Shown piece after piece: positions 18,901-27,489 of a DNA stretch of 56,478 bases. Origin of the DNA: Psychromonas ossibalaenae ATCC BAA-1528 (GTDB lineage Bacteria; Pseudomonadota; Gammaproteobacteria; Enterobacterales; Psychromonadaceae); assembly GCF_000381745.1 (NCBI RefSeq), contig NZ_KB906997.1:1-56478 (forward strand). The letters run 5' to 3'. Within the stretch, counting starts at the first letter, position 1; each line of letters begins with the position of its first letter. The notes under the pieces were generated by a model. The model did no database searches and was not told the origin of the DNA. It was given only the letters and a program-made list of their open reading frames with translations. The translations under genes were made by a program, and so were the position numbers.

Positions 18901-19358
18901 TTTTTGCTGATATGAGTGGTTATAAAGGCTGGAAATATCAATTAACTTCTTCAGGAGAAAAATCTTTGGGTCAGGCTGCTGTATTAGAAGGTACGGTTTA
19001 TTTCACTTCTTTTGTGCCTAATTCAACTGTAAATATCGGCTGCGGGGTAGGGGATTTAGGCACCGGTTGGATATATTCAGTTGATTTGCACTCAGGCGAG
19101 AAAAGATTCACTAATGAGCAGGGCGTTGCTGTAGCGAAAAAAGATATCGGCTCCCGTGTTCCTGATTCGCTGGTAATTCATGCTGGTGAGGATGAGCAGG
19201 AAGATAGTGTGATTCGTCTACTGGGTGTTGGCCAAGGTGATGAAATAACAGTCTTTAATGAAGAAACGCAAGAAGAAGAGAAAGTTTTCACTGGTACTGT
19301 TGATACAAATACCGATATGATGCCTCGGCGAATTTACAGCTACTTTAAAGAAAAATAG
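15933..19358 (+). CDS. pilY1: Type IV pilus tip adhesin PilY1, copy 2
   Basis: A PilY1 paralogue of 1141 residues with a signal peptide (LLCSFCSILFA). A von Willebrand A domain carries the MIDAS motif DTSGSM at residues 45-50 and LMTDGKP, and a beta-propeller C-terminal half follows. The calcium loop DSDGDGVIDRLYTGD is a better EF-hand-like match than in copy 1. GGAG lies about 11 bases upstream of the ATG. The largest differences from copy 1 are in the 100-residue insert after the MIDAS motif, where surface specificity could lie. Confidence 0.95.
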   Translation: MLMKRLLVGLLCSFCSILFADDTELFVADVSAQNGIRPQVLIIFDTSGSMKSSEEVVKAAYDPAHDYGAGSNANKIYWTKNDVPGTGSDNYFLTTKNNCQASLALLSSKGIYNGNVRRWVEKNRKKKSSWKTLFGSDGIYFECKEDVLNADPTNPASAATPGFPKDGRSGPYISTVNNVFSDSDAVTLFSANYIYWYNTASTTSKSRLLIAKEAIGSLIESTPSVDFGLEAFNYNYGTPARNGGRIVDKVMTRDSMQAQDLINEVNSLTASGNTPLCESMYEAYRYYAGKGVYFGDDDSTSTPLRDTSAEESSVYLSPFKACQERAYIILMTDGKPTSDHEADSLVNALTGKGAFDNNYMPALAEWMNNFDIDGDADNGDQHISTYTIGFGQGAVDDAGILLTETAKRGGGEYYPATSSAALQQAFQATILDILNSSSSLSSPAIANNNFDRTRSLDSVYYSMFMPSNLPVWEGNIKKLTMNASGILVDSLGASAINSDGNIKDNASTYWGGYQDGNAVSDGGVAAMLAEVTSRTVLSNINAGTLKAPTLDNLKAYYGVTTSAEVASELSVAESDLTGSLNWLTGLDVDDENGDSSVTDYRSDIFADPLHSKPLAVTYIENGKQVVRLLVGTNAGFLHMFTDNVNVEADQTDDTITENWAFIPEELLPFGLSLRDAPASSEHQYGMDLSPIAIKIYESESLSKIIAIIGMRRGGGSYYALDITNPDVPKLAWKIDAGTSDFAELAQTWSMPSFGVFKYKVGSVEKTVPGLVFGGGYDTNKDTCVPSDTETCNDVSGRAVYIVNAETGEKIWSVDGADCAEDDKHCIRDSIPSQVSLLDSDGDGVIDRLYTGDTGGNIWRMDFAGMDTSKWSSIKLAALGGDTTSTDRRFFVTPVVVRTYENHVTKNDQGVFTYTKVPYDGILLGSGDRAHPASSIVVDDSFFSVHDYNINPTLFGVTGYPDKPTSILNSELFDITDDPVGNYDGSQILNVFADMSGYKGWKYQLTSSGEKSLGQAAVLEGTVYFTSFVPNSTVNIGCGVGDLGTGWIYSVDLHSGEKRFTNEQGVAVAKKDIGSRVPDSLVIHAGEDEQEDSVIRLLGVGQGDEITVFNEETQEEEKVFTGTVDTNTDMMPRRIYSYFKEK

Positions 19359-19387
19359 CAGATCATAATTGACAAAAAGAGACAGTA

Positions 19388-19795
19388 ATGAAGAAAAATG
19401 GATTTACCTTAATAGAACTATTAGTGACCATAGCAATTGTGGGCATACTTGTGGGGGTTGCTTACCCGAGCTACGTGAGTTACGTGCAGGATACAAGGCG
19501 CAGTGAAGCGCAGGCTGCGCTGATTGATTTAGCCAATCGTCAGGAGATGTATTATCTGGATCATCATCAGTATGCTGAAGATTTAACGGATTTAGATAAG
19601 GATGCAGATCCGTTTATTACTAAAAATGGTTATTATTCGATTGAAACCAGCTCAGCAGTAAAAACAACGGTTGATTTTACCTTAACCGCTACGGCAATAA
19701 ACCAGCAGGCGGCCGACACAGACTGTCTTAAGATGACCATAACACATGAACTCAATAAAGGTGCCACCAATGATAATTCTTTTTGCTGGAATTAA
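19388..19795 (+). CDS. pilE: PilE-type type IV pilin
   Basis: A pilin-like protein of 135 residues. The leader MKKNG precedes FTLIELLVTIAIVGILVGVAYP, with the glutamate at position +5 of the mature protein. The following PSYVSYVQDTRRSEAQAALI is typical of PilE minor pilins encoded next to pilY1. Two cysteines (TDCLK and FCWN) near the C-terminus would close the D-loop disulfide. It follows pilY1 by 29 bases. No counterpart exists in the first unit. Confidence 0.9.
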   Translation: MKKNGFTLIELLVTIAIVGILVGVAYPSYVSYVQDTRRSEAQAALIDLANRQEMYYLDHHQYAEDLTDLDKDADPFITKNGYYSIETSSAVKTTVDFTLTATAINQQAADTDCLKMTITHELNKGATNDNSFCWN

Positions 19796-19864
19796 CTTAC
19801 TTATAAAGCCTTAAGAAGCAAAGGAAATGCTCAATGAAAACAGCGCGTTTAACAGGAGGTTAAA

Positions 19865-20179
19865 ATGAAACAGAAACTTTTAATAATGATACTTGCCGGT
19901 CTGATATTTTCGCCTTCTTTATTGGCAGATAATAAGGATGTGCAGCGCAGGCATCTAAAGTGTTATTTACAGCTCGAAGATAAAAGCAGCGTTGTGCACC
20001 AGTTTGTCTATAGCGAACAAACGCAGCAGAATTTTGTGGATAATCTGGTTGGAGAAAAGGTATTTCTTCAGGACGGGGTTTCATTTTTGAAGATAAAATC
20101 CGTATATGAATGCGTAGAGGCAGGTAAGTCTTTTAAAAATCGTCAGGCAAAAGAGTTAGAAGCAGCCACTCCTTTTTAG
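19865..20179 (+). CDS. TapY2-like small periplasmic pilus protein, copy 2
   Basis: A 104-residue paralogue of the protein at 12452, with signal peptide, RRHLKCYLQLEDKSS, a central VDNLVGEKVFLQDGVSFLKI block and the same final ATPF. An AGGAGG ribosome site stands 5 bases before the ATG, the strongest in the pilus cluster. The same TapY2 naming caveat applies. Conservation of both copies suggests the protein is needed with PilY1. Confidence 0.7.
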   Translation: MKQKLLIMILAGLIFSPSLLADNKDVQRRHLKCYLQLEDKSSVVHQFVYSEQTQQNFVDNLVGEKVFLQDGVSFLKIKSVYECVEAGKSFKNRQAKELEAATPF

Positions 20180-20195
20180 TGATTTAATATTTAAG

Positions 20196-20234
20196 CGTTT
20201 CAATTAGTCAGGGACAAGTTAATTGAAGCGTTTT
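20196..20234. terminator. Terminator between tapY2 copy 2 and fimT copy 2
   Basis: CGTTTCAATTA pairs with TAATTGAAGCG (one G-T wobble) across a 13-base loop and is followed by TTTT on the plus strand. It lies at the meeting point of two convergent genes. Confidence 0.6.
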
Positions 20235-20739
20235 AATTACAATCAGTGAATTCACTACCGTCAATAACTTTAGCCCGTCCGCTGTAAGCTACGTGCACAC
20301 CAATCCTTTGTTCGCCAGTGCAGTAACGAAAATTTTCTGAAGAGCCGGTTATTTGCCCGTCTGGTGAATAAGTCACATTTTTTCTAGGAAAAACCAGCTG
20401 ATCGCCGGCGTTAAAAGGCTCCCCTGTTTTTAGTAAAATATCATTGCCGTCTTTGGTATATTTATCCCCTGTATCAGTAAATACATCTATTCCGGAAATC
20501 CAGTTATTTGTACACTTGTTTGTATTGTCATCCAGCGGGCAGACGGTGACATCAGTAATCAAATTAAAAGATTGATTACGCGCAAATAAGAGGTGGTGCT
20601 GAATCGTGCCGGCAACGCTGGTTAAGCGATTATTTTGAATTAATGTTTGAAATCCTGGAATACCGATAGTAATCAGCAGCATGCTGATTATTAATACAAT
20701 GATAAGTTCTAAAAGAGTGAAACCCTTCACTGGGTACAT
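20233..20739 (-). CDS. fimT: FimT/GspH-type pseudopilin, copy 2
   Basis: A 168-residue pseudopilin. The leader MYPVKG precedes FTLLELIIVLIISMLLITIG, and GspH-domain signatures ARNQSFNLITDVTVCPLDD and WISGIDVFTDTG match copy 1. It ends EFTDCN, close to LFANCD of copy 1, so a disulfide involving the final cysteine is likely. It is convergent with tapY2 and divergent from glnB. Confidence 0.85.
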   Translation of the reverse strand: MYPVKGFTLLELIIVLIISMLLITIGIPGFQTLIQNNRLTSVAGTIQHHLLFARNQSFNLITDVTVCPLDDNTNKCTNNWISGIDVFTDTGDKYTKDGNDILLKTGEPFNAGDQLVFPRKNVTYSPDGQITGSSENFRYCTGEQRIGVHVAYSGRAKVIDGSEFTDCN

Positions 20740-20834
20740 ATTATCGTCCTGAAGATGGAGTAGGTGCGAACTATTAGTGTAATATTCTTTTCAATTTTCT
20801 GCCTGTATATTTGTCTTAATTCGTATTACAGTAG

Positions 20835-21221
<387 letters not shown>

Positions 21222-21242
21222 GCTTCATTATTACTGAGTTAT

Positions 21243-21271
21243 AAAAAAGGAGAGCTAGGCTCTCCTTTTTT
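21243..21271. terminator. Bidirectional terminator between glnB and bamD
   Basis: A 13 bp perfect stem, AAAAAAGGAGAGC with GCTCTCCTTTTTT, has a 3-base loop. A and T runs on opposite sides let it serve both convergent genes. Confidence 0.9.
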
Positions 21272-21289
21272 ATGCTTTAAACAAAGTGA

Positions 21290-22078
21290 TTAATCCTCTT
21301 TATTCCAGCGCTCATAGCGTCTAACGGTTCTATTTTTAGGGAAGTTTAACTTTAATACCGTCATCGCATTAACTTTCGGCTCTTCAATATCAAGTGCATC
21401 ATAAGCTTCGATCATGATCTCTAGGGCATTTTCAACAGAAGTAGTATCCGGGTAATTATTTAAAACAGTTTTACTGCGGTTAACGGCAGCAATATAAGCT
21501 TCACGTTCGATATACCACTCTGCAATTGCAATTTCATAACGTGCTAAACGATCCTTAAGAAAAATAAGTCGTAGCTGAGCATCGGCCGCGTACTGGCTGT
21601 CTGGATAATACTTTATCAAGTGTGCGAAGTCTTTAAACGCCTGCTGTGAATGACTTGGATCGCGGTTAAAACGGTCAATTCCAAATAAATTCTGGAAAAA
21701 CTGCTGATCAGTGGCCATATGTGTTAAACCGCGCATGTAATATAGGTAATCAAGATCTTTATGAGTAGGGTTTAGACGAATAAAGCGATCAATATTAGCA
21801 AGGGCTAATGCAGTGTCATTACGTTTGTAATAAGAATAAATAAGATCCAGCTGCACTTGATCTGAATGCGGCCCAAACGGGTAGCGGCTGTCTAAAGCTT
21901 CTAATACCTCTATTGCCTTCTCATGACTTGCTGATTCTGAAGCAGCTTTGGCATCTTTATAAAGCTCTACGGGAGGTTTATCATCAACTTTTGGTTTTTC
22001 TGATTTTTTGGAAGAACAGCCCGAGCTTATTAAAACAATAAACAGAGAGGTCGTTATTAGTCTGAGGATCTTTTTCAT
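21290..22078 (-). CDS. bamD: Outer membrane protein assembly factor BamD
   Basis: An essential lipoprotein of the BAM complex that inserts beta-barrel proteins into the outer membrane. The signal peptide ends at ISSGC with the lipidated cysteine at residue 21. The rest consists of TPR-type repeats, including DLIYSYYKRNDTALALANIDRF and the BamD block PSHSQQAFKDFAHLIKYYPDSQYA. The length of 262 residues fits the family. It is divergently arranged with rluD, a common order in gammaproteobacteria. Confidence 0.95.
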   Translation of the reverse strand: MKKILRLITTSLFIVLISSGCSSKKSEKPKVDDKPPVELYKDAKAASESASHEKAIEVLEALDSRYPFGPHSDQVQLDLIYSYYKRNDTALALANIDRFIRLNPTHKDLDYLYYMRGLTHMATDQQFFQNLFGIDRFNRDPSHSQQAFKDFAHLIKYYPDSQYAADAQLRLIFLKDRLARYEIAIAEWYIEREAYIAAVNRSKTVLNNYPDTTSVENALEIMIEAYDALDIEEPKVNAMTVLKLNFPKNRTVRRYERWNKED

Positions 22079-22250
22079 AAGTGTTATAATGCCAGTGCAG
22101 ATAAAAGCACAGTATCTTCTATAGACTAAAAAAAGAAAAGTTAAAAAAGATAAAATGTGACAAGATCACAGTGCAAACAGTTAAATTAAGCTTATTTATG
22201 CAGTTGTGCATAACTAAAGCACTTGGAAATCAGGAAAAGAGAATAAATAT

Positions 22251-23219
22251 ATGAGTCAAGAGTTAAAGCTCAGTGCAGAAGTTACTGACGAACAATTAGG
22301 GTTTCGTTTAGATCAGGCATTAGCCTCGTTATTTCCTGATTATTCTCGTACGCGTATTAAAGAATGGATTTTGGCTGATATGGTCAAAATTGACGGTGAA
22401 GTCATTGCCCGTCCTCGAGAAAAAGTATTTACAGGACAAACGGTAGATGTAAATGCTGTATTAGAAGACGAAGTCGTTTTTAAAGCGCAGAATATTAAAT
22501 TAGATATCGTTTTTGAAGACGAACATATTCTAGTGATTAATAAACCAGCCGGTTTAGTTGTGCACCCGGGGGCTGGTAATCCGGACGGCACGGTTTTAAA
22601 TGCCTTGCTGCATCATTATCCGGAAATTGTTGAAGTGCCTAGAGCGGGTATTGTGCATCGTCTGGATAAAGATACAACCGGACTGATGGTAATTGCTAAA
22701 ACAGTACCAGCGCAAACGCATCTGGTCGCAAGCCTGCAGGCTCGTGAAATAACGCGTGAATATGAAGCGATTGCAATGGGCTGCTTTACTGCTGGTGGAC
22801 GTGTAGAAGCGCCGATTGGACGAGATAAAGTGCACCGTATTAAAATGGCGGTTAATGCAACGGGTGGTAAACATGCCGTTACACATTACCGAGTGTCTGA
22901 AAAATACCGTGCGCATACTCGTTTACGTCTGCGCCTTGAAACCGGCCGAACTCACCAGATTCGTGTGCATATGATGCACATTGGGCATGTTCTTGCCGGT
23001 GATCCCGTTTACGGCGGCCGTCCACGTCCGCCTAAAGGGGCTTCTGAAACATTGTCTGAAACACTACGTGGTTTCAGACGCCAGGCATTACATGCAACCA
23101 TGCTGCGCCTGGAACACCCGATTACAGGTGAAATGATGGAATGGCATGCGCCGCTCCCTGATGATATGGCTGAGCTGGCTGCCGCATTACGTGCAGATAT
23201 GATTAAACACGGTGGCTGA
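22251..23219 (+). CDS. rluD: 23S rRNA pseudouridine synthase RluD
   Basis: This enzyme makes pseudouridines 1911, 1915 and 1917 in helix 69 of 23S rRNA. An N-terminal S4 domain (GFRLDQALASLFPDYSRTRI) is followed by the catalytic domain with GIVHRLDKDTTGLMVIAKT, which carries the catalytic aspartate, and the RTHQIRVHM motif. The 322 residues are close to E. coli RluD. The 3' end overlaps pgeF by 8 bases, giving the conserved rluD-pgeF pair. Confidence 0.96.
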   Translation: MSQELKLSAEVTDEQLGFRLDQALASLFPDYSRTRIKEWILADMVKIDGEVIARPREKVFTGQTVDVNAVLEDEVVFKAQNIKLDIVFEDEHILVINKPAGLVVHPGAGNPDGTVLNALLHHYPEIVEVPRAGIVHRLDKDTTGLMVIAKTVPAQTHLVASLQAREITREYEAIAMGCFTAGGRVEAPIGRDKVHRIKMAVNATGGKHAVTHYRVSEKYRAHTRLRLRLETGRTHQIRVHMMHIGHVLAGDPVYGGRPRPPKGASETLSETLRGFRRQALHATMLRLEHPITGEMMEWHAPLPDDMAELAAALRADMIKHGG

Positions 23220-23973
23220 TCACCTGCCTGCAGTGCAGTTAATCAAACCACAATGGTCTGCACCAGAGCACATCAAAGCATTTTCGACTACCCGTGGCGG
23301 TGGTCGAAGCCTGGGACCCTATAAAGGTTTAAATTTAGGTACTCATGTTAATGATGCAGATTCTGCGGTAACGCAGAATCGTGCTTTATTAGCCGAATAT
23401 TTAGCCTTAACTGCTGATTTATGCTGGTTAAGTCAGACACACAGCACTACCCTGCTGAAGCTTGAACAACAGACGGCTAGCGAGGTTGAAGCAGATGCGA
23501 GCTGGACGATACTTAAAAAACAGCCCTGCATTGTGATGACTGCGGACTGCTTACCAATATTAATTACCGATAAACAAGGCAGTTTTGTTAGTGCTGTGCA
23601 TGCCGGCTGGCGTGGTTTGTGTGACGGCATTATTGAAAAATCTATCCACTCTATCTGCACTGAGTTAAATATTAACTCTACGGAATTATTAGTGTGGTTA
23701 GGACCGTGTATCGGCAGAAGTGCTTTTCAGGTGGGGGATGAAGTCCGCGCTGAATTTATGGCACAAAATACACTTGCTGAATCAGCTTTTACTGCCGACA
23801 AGGACCGCTGGCTTGCTGATCTGCAGTTGTTGGCTAAGCAGCGTTTAGCGCCATTGAATGTTGCTGAAATAAGTGCAAGTGAACATTGTACGTTTACTGA
23901 GCCAGAACTGTTTTACTCTTACCGCCGTGACGGTATTACCGGACGTATGGCAAGTTTAATCTGGATTGATTAA
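23212..23973 (+). CDS. pgeF: Peptidoglycan editing factor / purine nucleoside phosphorylase (YfiH family)
   Basis: A YfiH-family protein, first described as a copper polyphenol oxidase and later as a purine nucleoside phosphorylase and peptidoglycan editing factor. Metal-site motifs are present: LSQTHSTTLL, MTADCLPILI, SAVHAGWRGL and LGPCIGRSAFQVGDEV. The start is GTG at 23212, overlapping the end of rluD, which implies translational coupling. The length of 253 residues is standard. No clear terminator follows before the clpB promoter region. Confidence 0.93.
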   Translation: MADHLPAVQLIKPQWSAPEHIKAFSTTRGGGRSLGPYKGLNLGTHVNDADSAVTQNRALLAEYLALTADLCWLSQTHSTTLLKLEQQTASEVEADASWTILKKQPCIVMTADCLPILITDKQGSFVSAVHAGWRGLCDGIIEKSIHSICTELNINSTELLVWLGPCIGRSAFQVGDEVRAEFMAQNTLAESAFTADKDRWLADLQLLAKQRLAPLNVAEISASEHCTFTEPELFYSYRRDGITGRMASLIWID

Positions 23974-24093
23974 CTCTTCTGTTCTGCTTTTAAATCAGCA
24001 TATTGAAGTGGATTAGTTATGTAATACAATGAATTGTAAATAGTAATAAATTAACTGAAAAGTCACGTTTCAGACTATTTTCTAGCCCTTATC

Positions 24094-24122
24094 CTTGAAA
24101 TTTCCCATGTAAAGCTCCATCT
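24094..24122 (+). promoter_or_regulatory. Sigma-32 heat-shock promoter of clpB
   Basis: CTTGAAA (24094-24100) and CTCCATCT (24115-24122) match the sigma-32 consensus boxes CTTGAAA and CCCCATnT, with a 14-base spacer, 31 bases before the clpB ATG. Only one position of the -10 box deviates. Confidence 0.8.
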
Positions 24123-24153
24123 TCTAAAGGTATATGATTTAGGGGAATTGAGT

Positions 24154-26727
24154 ATGCGTTTAGACAAATTAACCAGTAAGTTTCAATTAGCGATTTCAGA
24201 TGCGCAGTCATTAGCACTCGGGCGTGATCATCAGTATATTGAAGCGACTCACCTGATGCTGGCACTATTAAATCAAGACAGCGGCTCCATTCGCAGGATA
24301 CTGGCTGATTTAGAAGTTGATATTAATTTACTGCGTTCGCAGCTTTCCGCTGAATTAGAAAAAATTGCCAAGGTTACAGGTATCGGCGGAGAGGTTCAGC
24401 TTTCCGCACAGCTGGGAATTTTGTTTAATCTCTGTGATAAATACGCCCAGAAATCCAAAGATAAATTTATCTCTTCCGAACTGTTTCTTGTGGCCGCCTG
24501 CGAAGATAAAGGCCCATTAGGGGCTATTTTAAAACAGCTGGGTTTAAGTAAGCAGAAAGTTGAAAAGTCGATAGAAAAAATTCGTGATGGTCAAAAAGTA
24601 AATGATCAAAATGCAGAAGGACAGGAGCAGGCATTAGATAAGTACACCATAGATTTAACCGAACGTGCAGAGCAGGGCAAGCTGGATCCAGTTATCGGCC
24701 GTGATGACGAAGTACGCCGTATGGTGCAGGTTCTACAGCGTCGAACTAAAAACAACCCGGTGATTATCGGAGAGCCAGGCGTTGGTAAAACTGCCATTGT
24801 TGAAGGGCTTGCACAGCGGATTATCAATGGCGAAGTGCCGGAAGGTTTGAAAAACAAACGGGTATTATCACTGGATATGGGCTCATTGATTGCAGGGGCA
24901 AAATATCGCGGAGAGTTTGAAGAGCGTTTAAAAACGGTATTATCCGAACTTGCCAAGGAAGAAGGTCAGGTTATCCTGTTTATCGATGAGCTTCATACTA
25001 TGGTGGGAGCCGGAAAGAGTGATGGGGCGATGGATGCCGGTAATATGTTAAAACCAGCCTTAGCACGTGGTGAACTGCATTGTGTCGGTGCAACCACGCT
25101 TGATGAATACCGTCAGTATATTGAAAAAGATGCGGCCCTTGAGCGCCGTTTTCAAAAAGTGCAGGTGGACGAGCCCACAGTTGAAGATACTATTGCGATT
25201 TTACGCGGCTTAAAAGAGCGTTATGAACTGCACCATAAGGTTGAAATTACTGATCCTGCCATTGTTGCCGCCGCCACACTGTCACATCGTTATATTTCGG
25301 ATCGGCAGCTGCCCGATAAAGCGATAGATCTGATTGATGAAGCTGCATCCAGTATTCGTCTGCAGATGGACTCCAAGCCGGAAGGCCTGGATAAATTAGA
25401 GCGTAAGATTATTCAGTTAACTTTAGAGCAGAAAGCGCTGCACAATGAAAATGACGAAGCCAGTGTTAAACGTCTGTTTGATTTAGAAAGTTCTCTGAAG
25501 GATAAAAATAAACAGTATAAAGTGCTGGATGAAGTCTGGAAAACAGAAAAGGCGGCCCTTTCCGGCACACAGAATATTAAACAGGCACTTGAACAGGCGC
25601 GTTTAGATCTTGAAGTGGCTAGCCGTGCCGCTGATTTAACGCGTATGTCAGAGCTGCAGTACGGAAAAATCCCCGAATTAGAGAAGCAGCTGGATCTTGC
25701 AACACAGGCTGAAATGCAGGAAATGACCCTGTTAAAGCACAGTGTAACAGAAAATGAAATCGCAGAGATTCTTGCGCACTGGACGGGGATTCCTGTGGCG
25801 AAAATGCTCGAAGGTGAGCGTGATAAACTGCTGCAGATGGAAAAACACCTGCACACTCGGGTAATCGGTCAGAACGAAGCCGTTGATGCCATTGCAAATG
25901 CGATTCGCCGCAGCCGTGCAGGTTTAAGTGATCCTGATAAACCCATTGGTTCATTTTTATTTTTAGGTCCGACCGGGGTTGGTAAGACGGAGTCATGCAA
26001 AGCCTTAGCTAACTTCCTGTTTGACAGTGAAGATAATATGGTGCGCATTGATATGTCTGAATTTATGGAAAAACACTCGGTTGCACGCCTAGTGGGAGCG
26101 CCTCCTGGTTATGTGGGTTACGAAGAGGGCGGCTATCTGACCGAAGCTGTGCGCCGTAAGCCATATTCTGTGATCCTGCTGGATGAAATAGAAAAAGCGC
26201 ACCCGGATATTTTCAATATATTACTGCAGGTCTTAGATGACGGGCGTTTAACGGACGGGCAGGGCAGAACAGTTGATTTTCGCAATACGGTGATAATCAT
26301 GACCTCCAATATTGGTTCTGATTTAATCCATGAGTCTTTTGACAGGGTAAGTTATGAGGAGATTAAGTTAACCCTGTTAGAGGTGTTAGGTCAGCAGTTT
26401 AAACCTGAGTTTTTAAACCGGATTGATGAAACAGTGGTATTTCATCCGCTCGGACAAAGGCATATAAAATCGATTGCTACGATTCAGCTGCATTCGCTGC
26501 AGCAGCGCCTTAAAGCACGCGATTACCAGTTAACCTTTAAGGATCAGTCCATCGATCTGTTAGTTGAAGCCGGATACGATCCTATGTATGGTGCACGGCC
26601 GTTAAAACGCGCTATTCAGCAGTTATTAGAGAATTCATTAGCACAGCAGATTCTCTCGGGTTCTTTAACCACGGGTAAGAATATTATAGTTGTTGTCAAA
26701 GAAGGCAAAATAGAGTTTATCCAGTAA
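24154..26727 (+). CDS. clpB: ATP-dependent disaggregase ClpB
   Basis: A hexameric AAA+ chaperone that rescues aggregated proteins with DnaK. The protein shows the N-terminal Clp repeat domain, a first ATPase with GEPGVGKTA, a coiled-coil M domain (about residues 410-520) and a second ATPase with GPTGVGKTE. The D2 module shows the pore loop [13 protein letters not shown]. The start was set at ATG 24154 with AGGGG upstream. This gives 857 residues, the same as E. coli, whereas the TTG at 24148 would add two. It has its own heat-shock promoter and terminator. Confidence 0.98.
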   Translation: MRLDKLTSKFQLAISDAQSLALGRDHQYIEATHLMLALLNQDSGSIRRILADLEVDINLLRSQLSAELEKIAKVTGIGGEVQLSAQLGILFNLCDKYAQKSKDKFISSELFLVAACEDKGPLGAILKQLGLSKQKVEKSIEKIRDGQKVNDQNAEGQEQALDKYTIDLTERAEQGKLDPVIGRDDEVRRMVQVLQRRTKNNPVIIGEPGVGKTAIVEGLAQRIINGEVPEGLKNKRVLSLDMGSLIAGAKYRGEFEERLKTVLSELAKEEGQVILFIDELHTMVGAGKSDGAMDAGNMLKPALARGELHCVGATTLDEYRQYIEKDAALERRFQKVQVDEPTVEDTIAILRGLKERYELHHKVEITDPAIVAAATLSHRYISDRQLPDKAIDLIDEAASSIRLQMDSKPEGLDKLERKIIQLTLEQKALHNENDEASVKRLFDLESSLKDKNKQYKVLDEVWKTEKAALSGTQNIKQALEQARLDLEVASRAADLTRMSELQYGKIPELEKQLDLATQAEMQEMTLLKHSVTENEIAEILAHWTGIPVAKMLEGERDKLLQMEKHLHTRVIGQNEAVDAIANAIRRSRAGLSDPDKPIGSFLFLGPTGVGKTESCKALANFLFDSEDNMVRIDMSEFMEKHSVARLVGAPPGYVGYEEGGYLTEAVRRKPYSVILLDEIEKAHPDIFNILLQVLDDGRLTDGQGRTVDFRNTVIIMTSNIGSDLIHESFDRVSYEEIKLTLLEVLGQQFKPEFLNRIDETVVFHPLGQRHIKSIATIQLHSLQQRLKARDYQLTFKDQSIDLLVEAGYDPMYGARPLKRAIQQLLENSLAQQILSGSLTTGKNIIVVVKEGKIEFIQ

Positions 26728-26762
26728 GGGGCTTTGTGTTTACTTAAGTTCGATGAAGTCGG

Positions 26763-26793
26763 CAGGTGAGGTATAACCTCACCTGTTTCTATT
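26763..26793 (+). terminator. Terminator after clpB
   Basis: A 10 bp perfect stem CAGGTGAGGT/ACCTCACCTG with a 3-base loop is followed by TTTCTATTT, 35 bases after the clpB stop. It also faces the end of the convergent tetrahaem cytochrome gene. Confidence 0.8.
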
Positions 26794-26816
26794 TGACGAG
26801 TACTTGCGATTGTTAG

Positions 26817-27224
26817 TTATTCTGTTTTTAGAGACTGCAGGAGTTGTTTATCGATCTCCTGGGGGTTAAATACCTCTAGCGCTTCGTGTCCTTCATCATG
26901 ACAGTCGGCGCATAACTCTTTAGGATCTGTTTCTTCATGCGGCATATGACACTCAATACAGGGCATCTCTTCATCCAGATGTTTCTGGTTATGCTGTTTT
27001 CCTTCCACTTTTCCCAGTTCATCATGGCACTCGCTGCAGCTGTTAGTTTCAAATTCAAGATCTTCTGATGGACCTTCATTTTCATGGCAGCCGCCGGCAC
27101 AATCTTGATCTTTAAGATGTAAGTTAGCCAGGGTGTCGCCATCTGGATTCGGTAGATCTTCTGCCCAGCTGGCTGTACTCAGAGTAAGGACAAAACAAAA
27201 TAACAAGTTTTTTAATGGTTTCAT
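26817..27224 (-). CDS. Periplasmic tetrahaem cytochrome c (c3-like)
   Basis: A secreted 135-residue cytochrome with a signal peptide ending near ASWA-ED. Four haem c sites are visible: C42-AGG-C46-H47, C63-SE-C66-H67, C89-IE-C92-H93 and C105-AD-C108-H109. The first has three residues between the cysteines instead of two. The layout resembles Shewanella small tetrahaem cytochromes and the haem domain of flavocytochrome c3, which shuttle electrons across the periplasm. It is the last gene of a minus-strand cluster after nrfB and an nrfC/nrfD scar. The partner reductase is not in the window. Confidence 0.85.
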   Translation of the reverse strand: MKPLKNLLFCFVLTLSTASWAEDLPNPDGDTLANLHLKDQDCAGGCHENEGPSEDLEFETNSCSECHDELGKVEGKQHNQKHLDEEMPCIECHMPHEETDPKELCADCHDEGHEALEVFNPQEIDKQLLQSLKTE

Positions 27225-27265
27225 AATATGGCTTCCATAATTAATTATTTACCTGTGAGCTGCAT

Positions 27266-27489
27266 CTATTTGAACCGGGTCATCTGTCCTGCATAGAGAG
27301 TAAACATTATTAATGACATCACCCCTAACAGAGTCAGAACGGCACTGCCTGCTATAAAAGTACTGCTGTGTTTGAGTTTTACACTGGAAAACTGATTCAT
27401 AAGTACAGGTATAAACAGATCAAAGCCCACTGTACTGAACATTGCCGCTGCACCAAGAGTTCTAAAAATTTTCTTCTGGAATGACCCAT
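27266..27489 (-). pseudogene. nrfC-nrfD deletion scar (5' end of nrfC joined to 3' end of nrfD)
   Basis: The ATG at 27489 overlaps the nrfB stop as TAATG and starts MGHSRRKFLELL, a twin-arginine start like that of NrfC. This frame stops after 30 codons. In the -1 frame the sequence reads on as FRTLGAAAMFSTVGFDLFIP to a C-terminus of LGVMSLIMFTLYAGQMTRFK, which resembles the last segment of E. coli NrfD (LRFFILYAGQLTVA). All iron-sulfur cysteines of NrfC and most NrfD membrane helices are missing. The simplest reading is one deletion that joined the two genes out of frame near the A4T5 tract. A small bicistronic membrane peptide remains possible. Confidence 0.75.

Noticed and set aside
19834-19863. 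Nine-residue frame with AAGGA upstream just before tapY2 copy 2
   Set aside because: Its end forms the tapY2 ribosome site and no regulatory codon run is seen, so a leader peptide cannot be claimed.
22156-22170. TGTGA-CAAGA-TCACA palindrome between bamD and rluD resembling a CRP site
   Set aside because: The spacer is 5 bases where CRP needs 6, so the half-sites are out of phase. It may be a chance dyad.
25413-25856. Long antisense frame inside clpB, and a similar one at 24606-24956
   Set aside because: Both are shadows of the well-supported clpB frame and show no domain or start signal.
27440-27489. Programmed -1 frameshift at A4T5 in the nrfC/nrfD scar
   Set aside because: The tract does not form a standard slippery heptamer in the reading frame and the encoded halves belong to two different genes, so a deletion scar is simpler.
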